NCBI GenBank assembly: GCA_045110515.1
Contig: JBGCGD010000016.1
Span: 1 to 64,000 of the forward strand
Length of the DNA: 64,000 nt
Origin: Granulosicoccus sp045110515
GTDB lineage: Bacteria; Pseudomonadota; Gammaproteobacteria; Granulosicoccales; Granulosicoccaceae
Direction: 5' to 3'
Position numbers and translations under genes: made by a program. Within the stretch, counting starts at the first letter, position 1, and the number at the start of each line of letters is the position of its first letter. Below, piece after piece: positions 34,061 to 42,606 of this stretch. Below the pieces are notes generated by a model. That model was not told where the DNA came from, did not search any database, and saw only the letters and a list, made by a program, of their open reading frames with translations.

Positions 34061-37000
34061 CTACAGATCAAGCTCGATAACTCCATTAGCTTGGGCCGCA
34101 CGTGATTGACACAAAATTATGGTGTCAGTGCGTTGTTTTTTGGATAAGACGAAATCCCGGTGCTCAACATCACCAGATACTAATTTGCACTGACAAACAC
34201 CGCACAGACCATCCGAACATTTAACATCTACCGGATAGCCGTTCGCTTGCAATACATCAGCGGCTGTTTTGTCTTCAGCGACGGTAAAGGTTTTCCCAGA
34301 CTGACTGAGTGATATCGTGAACTCATGATTCACATAATCTAGAGCGTCAGGGACGGAGAAATATTCCAGGTGTCTTGCCTGTTCAGGGATACCGGCGGCC
34401 GTGGCCGCATTCATAACAGCTGACATATAAGCTTCGCCACCGCAGGTGTAGACATGCGAGCCTTGAGAAGCTTTACCCAAAACCTCTGGTAGTTGAAGTC
34501 TTGTTCCTTCATCACTGACATGAAAATTGACATGCTTTGACCAAGGCACAGCTGCAAGCTCCTCAACAAATGCCATGGTTGGTAGGCTTCGTCCCGAATA
34601 ATGAAGTTCAAATGCTTTACCACTGTGGTGCAGCTCATGCGCCATGGCAATCATAGGTGTTACACCAATGCCTCCAGCCATCAAGTAGCTATAAGTCGCT
34701 GTACTCTCTAATGGAAAATGATTGATCGGCTTACTCACGAAGACCTTCCGACCTTCGCTAAAAATCCTGTGCATAAGCGCTGAGCCGCCCCGCCCTTCAG
34801 GTTCTCGTAAGACCGCGATTTGATAAACCGATCGGTCGCTGGGATCTCCACACATGGAGTACTGCCGAACGAATTCTGGTGCTACGACAACATCCAAATG
34901 AGCACCTGCACGCCACTCTGGAAGAGCTTCACCATCAATACTAGTCAACTCATAGAAGGTGATATCCGCCGTGTGCTTTATGGCGCGACTAACAACGACT
35001 TGAACAACCGGGCTCTCATCTGAATTAGAGTACACATGCGAAACACGATCTATCGTGCCTTCTTTCAAGTGCAGCTTGTATTGATCCGCGGTGATCATGG
35101 CCTGATACGCTTCTATGCCCTTCTCTCTATCCATGGGGTATGGATAGGGATACGGATGTGGTGCAAGTGGCGCGGGATAGACCGCCAGAGTTTGGTCTTC
35201 GTACTTTAAATGAAGATCCTTTTGAAGCTGTCTTTCATTGATAGGCTTTTGCGTGACTCTGTAGGCTCCATCATCTTCCAATTCGAGATCCCACCACCAT
35301 TTTTTAACGGTGTTGAGGCTTCCTCGATCAGCAAAATCGTCAAAGCGTGCTAACGCGCTGGCCGTAAAAGGCAGCTTCATCGCTGTCCATCGAAACACGC
35401 TATCTGCCAGCAAGCCTTCAAGGTTCCACGGGCAGGTTTTCATACACCTGCCGCACATAGCACCACCTTCGGTGGTAATTCGATACGTTGCGCATTTCTG
35501 ACTGTCAGATTTCCAGATCTCATACCCGTTGAACATCAACTTAGGACCGGCTGTTATCGCACCGGAGGGGCATTCGCGCGCGCACTTGTTGCAACTCTCA
35601 CAAAACTTCTGCAAGCCAAAGTCTATGGGTTGATCGTGAGTCAATGGTAAGTCTGTTGTCACCACTCCGGACTTTAACCGCGGACCTAAGAATGGATTTA
35701 ATACAACCTCGCCAATGCGACTGACCTCCCCTAAGCCTGCAAGCAACAACAATGGGGGTTGAAGAACTTCCCCATCGAGCACGGTGTGCGCTTTCGCTCT
35801 ATAGCCAAGGTTTCGGATCTGCTTGGCGATCACCCCGCCTAACAAAGAGAATCGTAAATAGGCTCGCATGGACAATGCAACCGATATCCAATCATCGCCC
35901 GACGACCCTTCCATCGTTCCATAGCCCTGATCTACGATCATCGATATTGCCTGATCATGTGGTGGATCCAGAACCTCACCAGCAGCATCATGCGAATACC
36001 ATGACCAATCCGGACAACGGGATATTCCAACCGCATCAATGCCTAAAAAATAGGCAGTGGCTTTTATTAGCTCTGCCGCAGACGTAGGATCTAAAGGATA
36101 CTGTCGGGCGGCACTTTCACCGTCTTGCAATAGGACGAAGGCTCCTAAAGCCCGTCGCTGCGCCATTGAGGGCGCAGACTTTCTGGCATATCGCCCTCCG
36201 GCGGCTCCGGCCTGCACCTGTTTTCCTAAGTCACCAAACTGGGCTCGGGCAAACATGTCTGTGCGCTTGGGTACACGGGCAACTCTTTCCTCATCAATGA
36301 ACGTCGTTGGCTGTGAAACGCGATTCAGTTTCTCAAACGGATGAGCACCGTCGACGAAACGCCGGTTTTTATAGGGCTCTGCATTGGAGGCATTTTTAGC
36401 AAACCCTTTACCCCATTTCCAAGTCCAACCATAGATACTTGCGGGTTGCTGGGAGAGCGGAACTAAAGGACGATCTGGACTCATAGCGAAGTTTGTGGTG
36501 ACAACGCCAATACCAAACCGGTTTCCAATATACGGGTTTACCAGCTCACTCCCCTCAACGGTCGCAAGTCCCGCGGTAACCGCAAGCTTATTTAGATCAA
36601 CCGCACTACTGGTGCCCGTGTGAGCTAGCGCGTCGTACCCCAAGAGCCTTATGTAATTAGCAATGACAATTGAGGTCTCAGAGGCCAACAAACACGCTCT
36701 GTGTTCGAGCGCGTCGTGAATCCACTCGGTTCCCGGTTCATCCTCAGTAGGATCTCTAGGGTGTTGATACAAGAATACCAAAGCATGCGTGTGACCTTTT
36801 ACGCTACCGGTAAAATCGCGCGTAGACTCTTTCAGATCAGCCATGATCATATCGATGCCCGACGCCAGCGTTTTGGTCTGACGGGTTTGTAGATCGTTGG
36901 CTAACTCGGCTATGTCAGGGTTGACGACTGGCGTATCTAACAAAGTGCTTTTAGGGAGCTGGCAGATACCGGCCAGTGATGCGTCCGAAAAGTAGGCAAA

Positions 37001-37267
37001 GGCTTTTAAATGCTCAGCTCTTTCGTTTAGATCTTCAGGGCAAGCAGCCTTTTCTGAATTAACAATACCGTGACGTATGGTATCGAGCATCGCCTGATGA
37101 TCTCTCATCGCGTTGACGATAGAGAACGGGGCTGACGGGTTGTCAAACGACAGTTGTTTGAACGCAGGGACTTCCGATAAGTTAGGTAAGGCGTCCTGAC
37201 GCTGCAATAGTTCAGTGGGGAAATGACCCGCATGAATCGGTCGTGCTTTATCAGAAAACACCCTCAT
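34061..37267 (-). CDS. Self-sufficient cobalamin-dependent reductive dehalogenase (NpRdhA/BhbA type)
   Basis: 1068 residues from ATG 37267 (AAGGTG 7 bases upstream; the frame is open to GTG 37288). Layout: a degenerate N-terminal repeat (about 90-275, with IRLLGYDALAHT and VVTTNFAMSPDRPL); the RdhA B12 domain (about 390-555, IRNLGYRAKAHT, VVTTDLPLTHDQPI); two [4Fe-4S] sites (C556, 559, 562, 566 in FCESCNKCARECPSGAI; C592, 605, 608, 612); a flavin/NAD(P)H reductase (about 730-960, RQYSMCGDP, MAGGIGVTPM); and a plant-type [2Fe-2S] ferredoxin (C1017, 1022, 1025, 1053). Candidate catalytic Tyr470, Lys532 and Arg596 are spaced 62 and 126 residues, exactly as Tyr426/Lys488/Arg552 of NpRdhA as I recall them. 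No Tat signal, so cytoplasmic and catabolic. Likely removes halogen from halo-hydroxybenzoates. Same strand as ffh, 60 bases downstream. Confidence 0.88.
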   Translation of the reverse strand: MRVFSDKARPIHAGHFPTELLQRQDALPNLSEVPAFKQLSFDNPSAPFSIVNAMRDHQAMLDTIRHGIVNSEKAACPEDLNERAEHLKAFAYFSDASLAGICQLPKSTLLDTPVVNPDIAELANDLQTRQTKTLASGIDMIMADLKESTRDFTGSVKGHTHALVFLYQHPRDPTEDEPGTEWIHDALEHRACLLASETSIVIANYIRLLGYDALAHTGTSSAVDLNKLAVTAGLATVEGSELVNPYIGNRFGIGVVTTNFAMSPDRPLVPLSQQPASIYGWTWKWGKGFAKNASNAEPYKNRRFVDGAHPFEKLNRVSQPTTFIDEERVARVPKRTDMFARAQFGDLGKQVQAGAAGGRYARKSAPSMAQRRALGAFVLLQDGESAARQYPLDPTSAAELIKATAYFLGIDAVGISRCPDWSWYSHDAAGEVLDPPHDQAISMIVDQGYGTMEGSSGDDWISVALSMRAYLRFSLLGGVIAKQIRNLGYRAKAHTVLDGEVLQPPLLLLAGLGEVSRIGEVVLNPFLGPRLKSGVVTTDLPLTHDQPIDFGLQKFCESCNKCARECPSGAITAGPKLMFNGYEIWKSDSQKCATYRITTEGGAMCGRCMKTCPWNLEGLLADSVFRWTAMKLPFTASALARFDDFADRGSLNTVKKWWWDLELEDDGAYRVTQKPINERQLQKDLHLKYEDQTLAVYPAPLAPHPYPYPYPMDREKGIEAYQAMITADQYKLHLKEGTIDRVSHVYSNSDESPVVQVVVSRAIKHTADITFYELTSIDGEALPEWRAGAHLDVVVAPEFVRQYSMCGDPSDRSVYQIAVLREPEGRGGSALMHRIFSEGRKVFVSKPINHFPLESTATYSYLMAGGIGVTPMIAMAHELHHSGKAFELHYSGRSLPTMAFVEELAAVPWSKHVNFHVSDEGTRLQLPEVLGKASQGSHVYTCGGEAYMSAVMNAATAAGIPEQARHLEYFSVPDALDYVNHEFTISLSQSGKTFTVAEDKTAADVLQANGYPVDVKCSDGLCGVCQCKLVSGDVEHRDFVLSKKQRTDTIILCQSRAAQANGVIELDL

Positions 37268-37327
37268 TAAAGAGCACCTTGACTGCACTTATATTCAAGC
37301 ACGTTAATCACCGTTTACACGGCCACG

Positions 37328-38716
37328 TCACTTCATTCCCATGCCGCCCATTCCACCCATACCGCCCATGCCAGGTGGCATTTGCCCTTTCATAGCACGC
37401 ATCATTTTAGCCATACCACCCTTACTCAGCTTTTTCATGGTTCGGGCCATTTGCTGATGCTGCTTTAACAGGCGATTAACATCTTGAACCTGCAACCCGG
37501 CACCGGCTGCGATCCGCTTTTTTCGCGAACCTTTTAATATTGCCGGGTATTTTCGTTCTTGCGGTGTCATGGAATTTACCAGCGCAATCATATGTACGAA
37601 CTGCTTGTCATCCATTTTGTTTTTGACAGAATCGGGCACATTGCCCATGCCCGGCATCTTGTCCATCAACGAGGCCATACCACCCATATTGGCCATCTGT
37701 TCAAGTTGCTCTTTCAGGTCATTAAAATCAAAGTTCTTACCCTTCTTCATCTTGTTGGCAAATTTCTCTGCCTTCTGATGATCGACCTTCGCAGTAACCT
37801 CTTCGACGAGGCTAACTACGTCTCCCATCCCTAAAATGCGCGATGCAATTCGATCAGGGTGAAAAGTTTCAAGGGCGTCTGTCTTCTCACCCGCGCCGAT
37901 GAACTTAATAGGCTTGCCAGTGATTACACGAACCGACAACGCCGCACCACCACGGGCATCACCATCGGTTTTCGTTAGTACAACACCGGTTAGCGGTAGG
38001 GCTTCTCCAAATGCTTTAGCCGTATTCGCAGCATCCTGACCCGTCATACTATCGACAACAAACAACGTCTCTACCGGCGTGATGGCAGCATGCAATTGTT
38101 TAATCTCGGACATCATTTCTTCATCGATGGCGAGCCGGCCCGCGGTATCGACTAACAACACATCAACAAACTGTTTACGGGCTGCTTCCACAGCAGCTTT
38201 GGCGATATCGACCGGTGATTGGTCAATGCTGCTGTCAAAGAAAATTGCGTCGACGCTGCCGGCCAAGGTTTCAAGCTGTTTGATCGCTGCCGGTCGGTAA
38301 ACGTCACAACTGACCACCATGACTTTCTTTTTGTCACGCTCTTTGAGTAAACGCGCAAGCTTGCCTACCGTGGTGGTCTTACCAGCACCTTGCAAGCCGG
38401 CCATAAGAATGACAGCCGGTGGCTGGGTGGACAGGTTTAACGGCTCGGCGTTGTCGCCCATAACCGCGACAAGCTCGTCATTAACCACTTTGATGAAGGC
38501 CTGGCCCGGCGACAGGCTGCCAATGACCTCTTGTCCCATGGCTTTTTGACTCACAGAGTCAACCAGTTGTTTGACAACCGGCAGCGCCACATCGGCCTCC
38601 AACAGCGCCATGCGTACTTCGCGAAGAGTGTCTTTGACGTTCTCTTCACTCAAACGGCCCTGGCCGCGAAGATTTTTAATGGTGCGGCCTAAGCGTTCAC
38701 TCAGATTGTCGAACAT
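37328..38716 (-). CDS. ffh: Signal recognition particle protein Ffh
   Basis: 462-residue SRP54 GTPase that binds 4.5S RNA and hydrophobic signal sequences and docks to FtsY. N domain (1-85), G domain with GLQGAGKTTT, DTAGRLAIDEE, TKTDGDARGG, and the Met-rich M domain ending in a GGMGGMGGMGM tail. Rather than leading into rpsP, as is common, the gene is followed by the reductive dehalogenase. No intrinsic terminator is visible in the 60-base gap. Confidence 0.97.
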   Translation of the reverse strand: MFDNLSERLGRTIKNLRGQGRLSEENVKDTLREVRMALLEADVALPVVKQLVDSVSQKAMGQEVIGSLSPGQAFIKVVNDELVAVMGDNAEPLNLSTQPPAVILMAGLQGAGKTTTVGKLARLLKERDKKKVMVVSCDVYRPAAIKQLETLAGSVDAIFFDSSIDQSPVDIAKAAVEAARKQFVDVLLVDTAGRLAIDEEMMSEIKQLHAAITPVETLFVVDSMTGQDAANTAKAFGEALPLTGVVLTKTDGDARGGAALSVRVITGKPIKFIGAGEKTDALETFHPDRIASRILGMGDVVSLVEEVTAKVDHQKAEKFANKMKKGKNFDFNDLKEQLEQMANMGGMASLMDKMPGMGNVPDSVKNKMDDKQFVHMIALVNSMTPQERKYPAILKGSRKKRIAAGAGLQVQDVNRLLKQHQQMARTMKKLSKGGMAKMMRAMKGQMPPGMGGMGGMGGMGMK

Positions 38717-38893
38717 GCGATACCTATATCTCGTTGCAGCGCCGCCTGGAAGAGAGCGCTATGACATTTCCACCCACAGTATACGGGACAGCGCGGCACT
38801 GTTTGCCCCTTGAGCCCCGCTGCAGGTGAACTCCCGAAGCAAGATGGGGTCTGGTGGGCACATCTCATACCGAAATCACCCGTCACTGGGCAC

Positions 38894-39374
38894 TTTTTTC
38901 CTGAATTTCATCCTTACGCCCACAACCCTGTGAACTGGTATCCCTGGGGCAATGAGGCATTTGAAACGGCATCACCGGACCGCAAAACGCATTTTAGATT
39001 ACGCACTCCGCGACATGCGATCCCCTAAAGGTATGATCTATTCAGCAACCGATGCGGACTCCGAAGGCAAGGAGGGCCGATTTTTCATTTGGACACCCGA
39101 ACAACTGATCGAAGTCCTGGGTGAGCAAGATGCAGAAATGGCGCAAGCACTCTGGAACGTCACTGGAGAAGGAAATTTCGAAGGAACCAGTAGTTTATAT
39201 ACCTCGCAGTCGCTTAATGAAATAGCTAAAAAGTACAACATCAGAGTTGATCAATTAAATGAGAAGATCGACAACTGGACTGAGGCAATGAGAGTCGCAA
39301 GAGAAACTCGCGAACACCCGCTCCGCGACGAGAAAATAATCAGTAGCTGGAACGGCATGAAGAGGTTTGCTTAG
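38894..39374 (+). pseudogene. Remnant of a YyaL/DUF255 (thioredoxin-domain, SSP411-like) gene
   Basis: Two pieces of one family in different frames. The first (frame of 38810) reads HPYAHNPVNWYPWGNEAFETA, the N-terminal signature of DUF255 proteins, normally followed by a CxxC thioredoxin site. The second (frame of 38952, from about 38982) reads AKRILDYALRDMRSPKG, ATDADSEGKEGRFFIWTPEQL, GEGNFEGTSSLY and HPLRDEKIISSWNGM, which lie around residues 290-420 of the intact ~670-residue protein. So about 240 codons are gone at a junction near 38972-38982, and everything after the SWNGM motif is gone too. Confidence 0.85.
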
Positions 39375-39443
39375 CGCCAGAAACTCTGCCGCTGACGGTT
39401 TACCGATGAGCTCAATCATCGCTATGGCATAGTTGATGACTGC

Positions 39444-40157
39444 CTACGTGACAGCCTTAGGCTTTTTACCCGATAGTTGTTTTTCCAAAGACACTCTCGT
39501 GCCATCACTGGTGCCCGCGGTGTGAGCTTCACCGTTCCTGTATCGAACACGCTTTGCACGCCCGGGTACCACACCTGTCATGCACGACGCCCTGACAACC
39601 TCACGCTTACGAACAACCAGACTTTGATTGGCGGCAATGCCCTCACCGCTATTAACAGTCGTGCGATGTTTTTCTTCTTCTTTCTTACGATCGGCATCGA
39701 TAGCACGTGCCCTAGCTAAAACGGCCAAGGCAAAACCCACACGATAATCAAAACTGGCGGAGCGGCCGGGAGCCACACTGCCTTCCAGCTTGCGCAGCTT
39801 TAATGAGCGCTCCATCGTGTGGGTCAGGTATTCGTAAGTCAGAGTGGCTACTTCAGCATCAATACTGAAACCGCGGAATTCAATCGTGTCGCTTTTTACG
39901 CATAAGCAATCATGTAGCAACGCGACCGCTGATCCGAGAACACTGACATAGCTGGGTACCGCCCGGAATGCCTTACCAATTTTACTGGATCCGAATTCAC
40001 TGGTTTCTAGATCAGACTCAGCAATACCGAAGCGTGCCATAAGGGATTGACAGCGACGCATCGCTATCTCGGCCTCATGCGGGCTGGATTCGTTTTCACG
40101 GCTCATGGCGTAGAGCTTCCGAATACGATTCAACAGTTTTTCTCGATCCTTCGACAT
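39444..40157 (-). CDS. DUF2786 domain protein
   Basis: 237 residues. The N-terminus (LLNRIRKLYAMSRENES, HEAEIAMRRCQSLMARFGI) matches DUF2786; the middle (about 70-170) matches the region usually found after it in such proteins, and the C-terminus is basic (RAKRVRYRNG, KKPKAVT). Function unknown; basic character suggests nucleic acid binding, which is speculation. Faces the YyaL remnant. Confidence 0.75.
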   Translation of the reverse strand: MSKDREKLLNRIRKLYAMSRENESSPHEAEIAMRRCQSLMARFGIAESDLETSEFGSSKIGKAFRAVPSYVSVLGSAVALLHDCLCVKSDTIEFRGFSIDAEVATLTYEYLTHTMERSLKLRKLEGSVAPGRSASFDYRVGFALAVLARARAIDADRKKEEEKHRTTVNSGEGIAANQSLVVRKREVVRASCMTGVVPGRAKRVRYRNGEAHTAGTSDGTRVSLEKQLSGKKPKAVT

Positions 40158-40319
40158 CGCTTCTACATACCTGATTCCTCAATCTTCAGTAGCATAGCGC
40201 GCAGCGCCATCGATGCATTGAAAAGAATGCACCAAAAGTAGTTAACTCTTGCGTGCTATTCTAAAATCCATAACGTTTCTCTCGTAGTTAACGCGAATAC
40301 AGTTTCCGAGTCGATCATC

Positions 40320-41144
40320 TTGAGTTTTTTGTTATCTCTTTTATCTGCCGCATTGTATTGCCTTACTAGCGTGCTGTTGTATCGCTCGTTGAGCAGCGCG
40401 ATTCAGAGCAAAGAACCTGAAGAGGGGGCAAAAGACGAACCCGGAAAGCGCCGCCAGAGAGCTCGCTGGATTGCAACTGCAGCGTTGCTGCTGCATGCCA
40501 TAGTGGTCTTCAACTATGCAGGCTTGCCCGCTGATCTTGCCTTACCCCTATTCACAGCGCTTGCGGCAACCACTCTGACTATCGTTTTTCTGCTATTGCT
40601 ACTGTGCAGCCAACAGCCTGCAGACTATCTTGGCATTGCCATCTACCCAATTTCTGCGTTATCTATCCTGGCTATTCACTACAAAACAGGTGACGCACAG
40701 GTCGTTGGCGAAGCCATACAAATTCACGTTTTTTTGTCTTTATTGTCTTATGCTGTTTTGGCATTGGCGGCGTCACAGGCCGTGTTGGTGTCCATTCAGA
40801 GACGAAAATTGTCTAAACACAAACCCGGCGGGTTCATGCGTTTGCTGCCTCCACTAGATAGCACTGAAGACCTTCTGTTCACGCTCTTAACTACAGGATT
40901 CGCCCTACTCACTTTAAGTTTGGTCAGTGGGTTTTTCTATCTCGACAACATGTTTGCTCAGCATTTGGCTCACAAAACAGTACTGTCTTGCATCGGGTGG
41001 ACAATTTTTGCGGTACTCATTTTCGGTAGGTGGAAATTCGGTTGGCGGGGCAGAAAAGCCGTAACCTGGACTCTGGCAGGGTTTGCCACGCTCATTCTGG
41101 CTTATTTCGGCAGCAAAATTGTGCTGGAGATATTGCTCAAATAG
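40320..41144 (+). CDS. ypjD: CcsA/YpjD-like inner membrane protein (cytochrome c assembly family)
   Basis: 274 residues with about eight hydrophobic helices (LLSLLSAALYCLTSVLLY at the N-terminus; LIFGRWKFGWRGRKAVTW near the end). It belongs to the CcmC/CcsA-like heme-handling group, but lacks a clear WWD motif. The order ypjD-corB next to, and divergent from, ffh is the E. coli arrangement. Start is TTG 40320 (TTGAGTTTTTTG); no ATG is near. E. coli YpjD has no proven role. Confidence 0.85.
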   Translation: MSFLLSLLSAALYCLTSVLLYRSLSSAIQSKEPEEGAKDEPGKRRQRARWIATAALLLHAIVVFNYAGLPADLALPLFTALAATTLTIVFLLLLLCSQQPADYLGIAIYPISALSILAIHYKTGDAQVVGEAIQIHVFLSLLSYAVLALAASQAVLVSIQRRKLSKHKPGGFMRLLPPLDSTEDLLFTLLTTGFALLTLSLVSGFFYLDNMFAQHLAHKTVLSCIGWTIFAVLIFGRWKFGWRGRKAVTWTLAGFATLILAYFGSKIVLEILLK

Positions 41145-41262
41145 CCTTTCCAGGGCCACCGCTAACGTAATTTTTGGTCTGGTAGTCGCAATATGTTACT
41201 CAAACCGGCGTACTCGTTGCTATAGTGCACGTATCAACAGCAAATAGAAGGTCGGTTGTTTC

Positions 41263-42570
41263 TTGAACAGCATCCCCATCAGCGTACTGGTAGCAATACT
41301 GGTCACACTGGTACTAGTCTCTGGCTTCTTCTCAGGGTCCGAGACCGCTCTGATGTCCCTCAACCGCTATCGCTTGCGGCATAAGGCCAACAACGGTGAC
41401 AAAGCTGCGCAACGCACCGCCCGCCTGCTGGAAAACCCGGACAGACTCATCAGCCTGATTCTACTGGGCAACAACTTCGTCAATATTCTCGCCTCAGCCA
41501 TCGCAACTGTGATTGCTCTGCGTCTTATGGGCGAGGCCGGAATAGCTGTTGCCACCGGGCTTCTTACACTCATTATTCTGGTTTTCGCTGAAGTCACTCC
41601 TAAGACCTTCGCAACCAGACGCGCTGAACAATTTGCATCTATCGCGTCAGCCGTTTATCGGCCATTAATGACTATCACCTATCCACTGGTGGTGGCGGTC
41701 AACTGGATCAGCTCAAAAATTCTCAAAATGCTGAACTCCGAGGCGATTTCAACCGAGGACGAACACTTATCCAGCGAAGAATTACGAACCGTGCTCAACG
41801 AGACGGCCGGCATGATTCCTCAGCGCCATCGGGACATGCTTCTCAACATACTTGATCTGGGCACGGTATCCGTTAACGATATTATGGTGCCGCGAAATGA
41901 GATAGTAGGTATTGACCTGGAGGACCCGTGGGACGAGGTCATGAAAGCCATCAGCGATAGCCCGCACAGCAGGCTGTTGGTCTACCGTGAAAACGTGGAC
42001 AACGTTGTCGGTTTTATCTACCTGCGAAAAATGCTGGATGCCCTACGCTCCGGCAAAATGACTCGCCAGAGTCTAGAAACCGTCGTGCGTGATGCTTATT
42101 TCATACCCGAAGGCACCACGCTGACCGTGCAACTGCTGAACTTCCAACGTGAAAAACGCCGGGTCGGTTTGGTAGTAGATGAGTATGGGGATATTCAAGG
42201 CATGCTGACACTTGAAGACATACTGGAGGAGATAGTCGGGGAATTCGACAACGACCCACAAATTTCACCGGCTGAAATTCGCCCACAAGTTGATGGTAGC
42301 TATATCGTTGACGGCACGACTCAGGTACGCAACCTTAATAAATCTTTCAATTGGTCACTACCATCTGAAGGACCCAAAACACTCAACGGAATTGTCGTCG
42401 AGCACTTCGAAAATTTTCCACCACAAGGCGCCGTGTTCACGTTTAACGGACATCCGATGACGGTACTTACCGTCGAAGACAACCGGGTTCAAACTGTTCG
42501 TATTGAACCGCAAATTGTCGAAGGCTCAGAGGATGAGACCGGCAGTCACAAGGTGGCGGCCAACAACTAA
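41263..42570 (+). CDS. corB: CNNM/CorB-type membrane transporter (DUF21, CBS pair, CorC_HlyC)
   Basis: 435 residues. Membrane DUF21 domain (about 1-190; SGFFSGSETALMSLNRYRLR is the family opening), two CBS domains (about 200-330; PRNEIVGIDLE, FIPEGTTLTVQLLNFQ, VDEYGDIQGMLTLEDILEEIVGEF), and a C-terminal CorC_HlyC FAD-like domain (DGSYIVDGTTQVRNLN). Counterpart of E. coli YfjD/CorB, implicated in magnesium/cobalt resistance. Start is TTG 41263. Confidence 0.9.
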   Translation: MNSIPISVLVAILVTLVLVSGFFSGSETALMSLNRYRLRHKANNGDKAAQRTARLLENPDRLISLILLGNNFVNILASAIATVIALRLMGEAGIAVATGLLTLIILVFAEVTPKTFATRRAEQFASIASAVYRPLMTITYPLVVAVNWISSKILKMLNSEAISTEDEHLSSEELRTVLNETAGMIPQRHRDMLLNILDLGTVSVNDIMVPRNEIVGIDLEDPWDEVMKAISDSPHSRLLVYRENVDNVVGFIYLRKMLDALRSGKMTRQSLETVVRDAYFIPEGTTLTVQLLNFQREKRRVGLVVDEYGDIQGMLTLEDILEEIVGEFDNDPQISPAEIRPQVDGSYIVDGTTQVRNLNKSFNWSLPSEGPKTLNGIVVEHFENFPPQGAVFTFNGHPMTVLTVEDNRVQTVRIEPQIVEGSEDETGSHKVAANN

Positions 42571-42606
42571 GCCGCCCTCCTCGCTCTTTCATGGCACACT
42601 GCAGCC

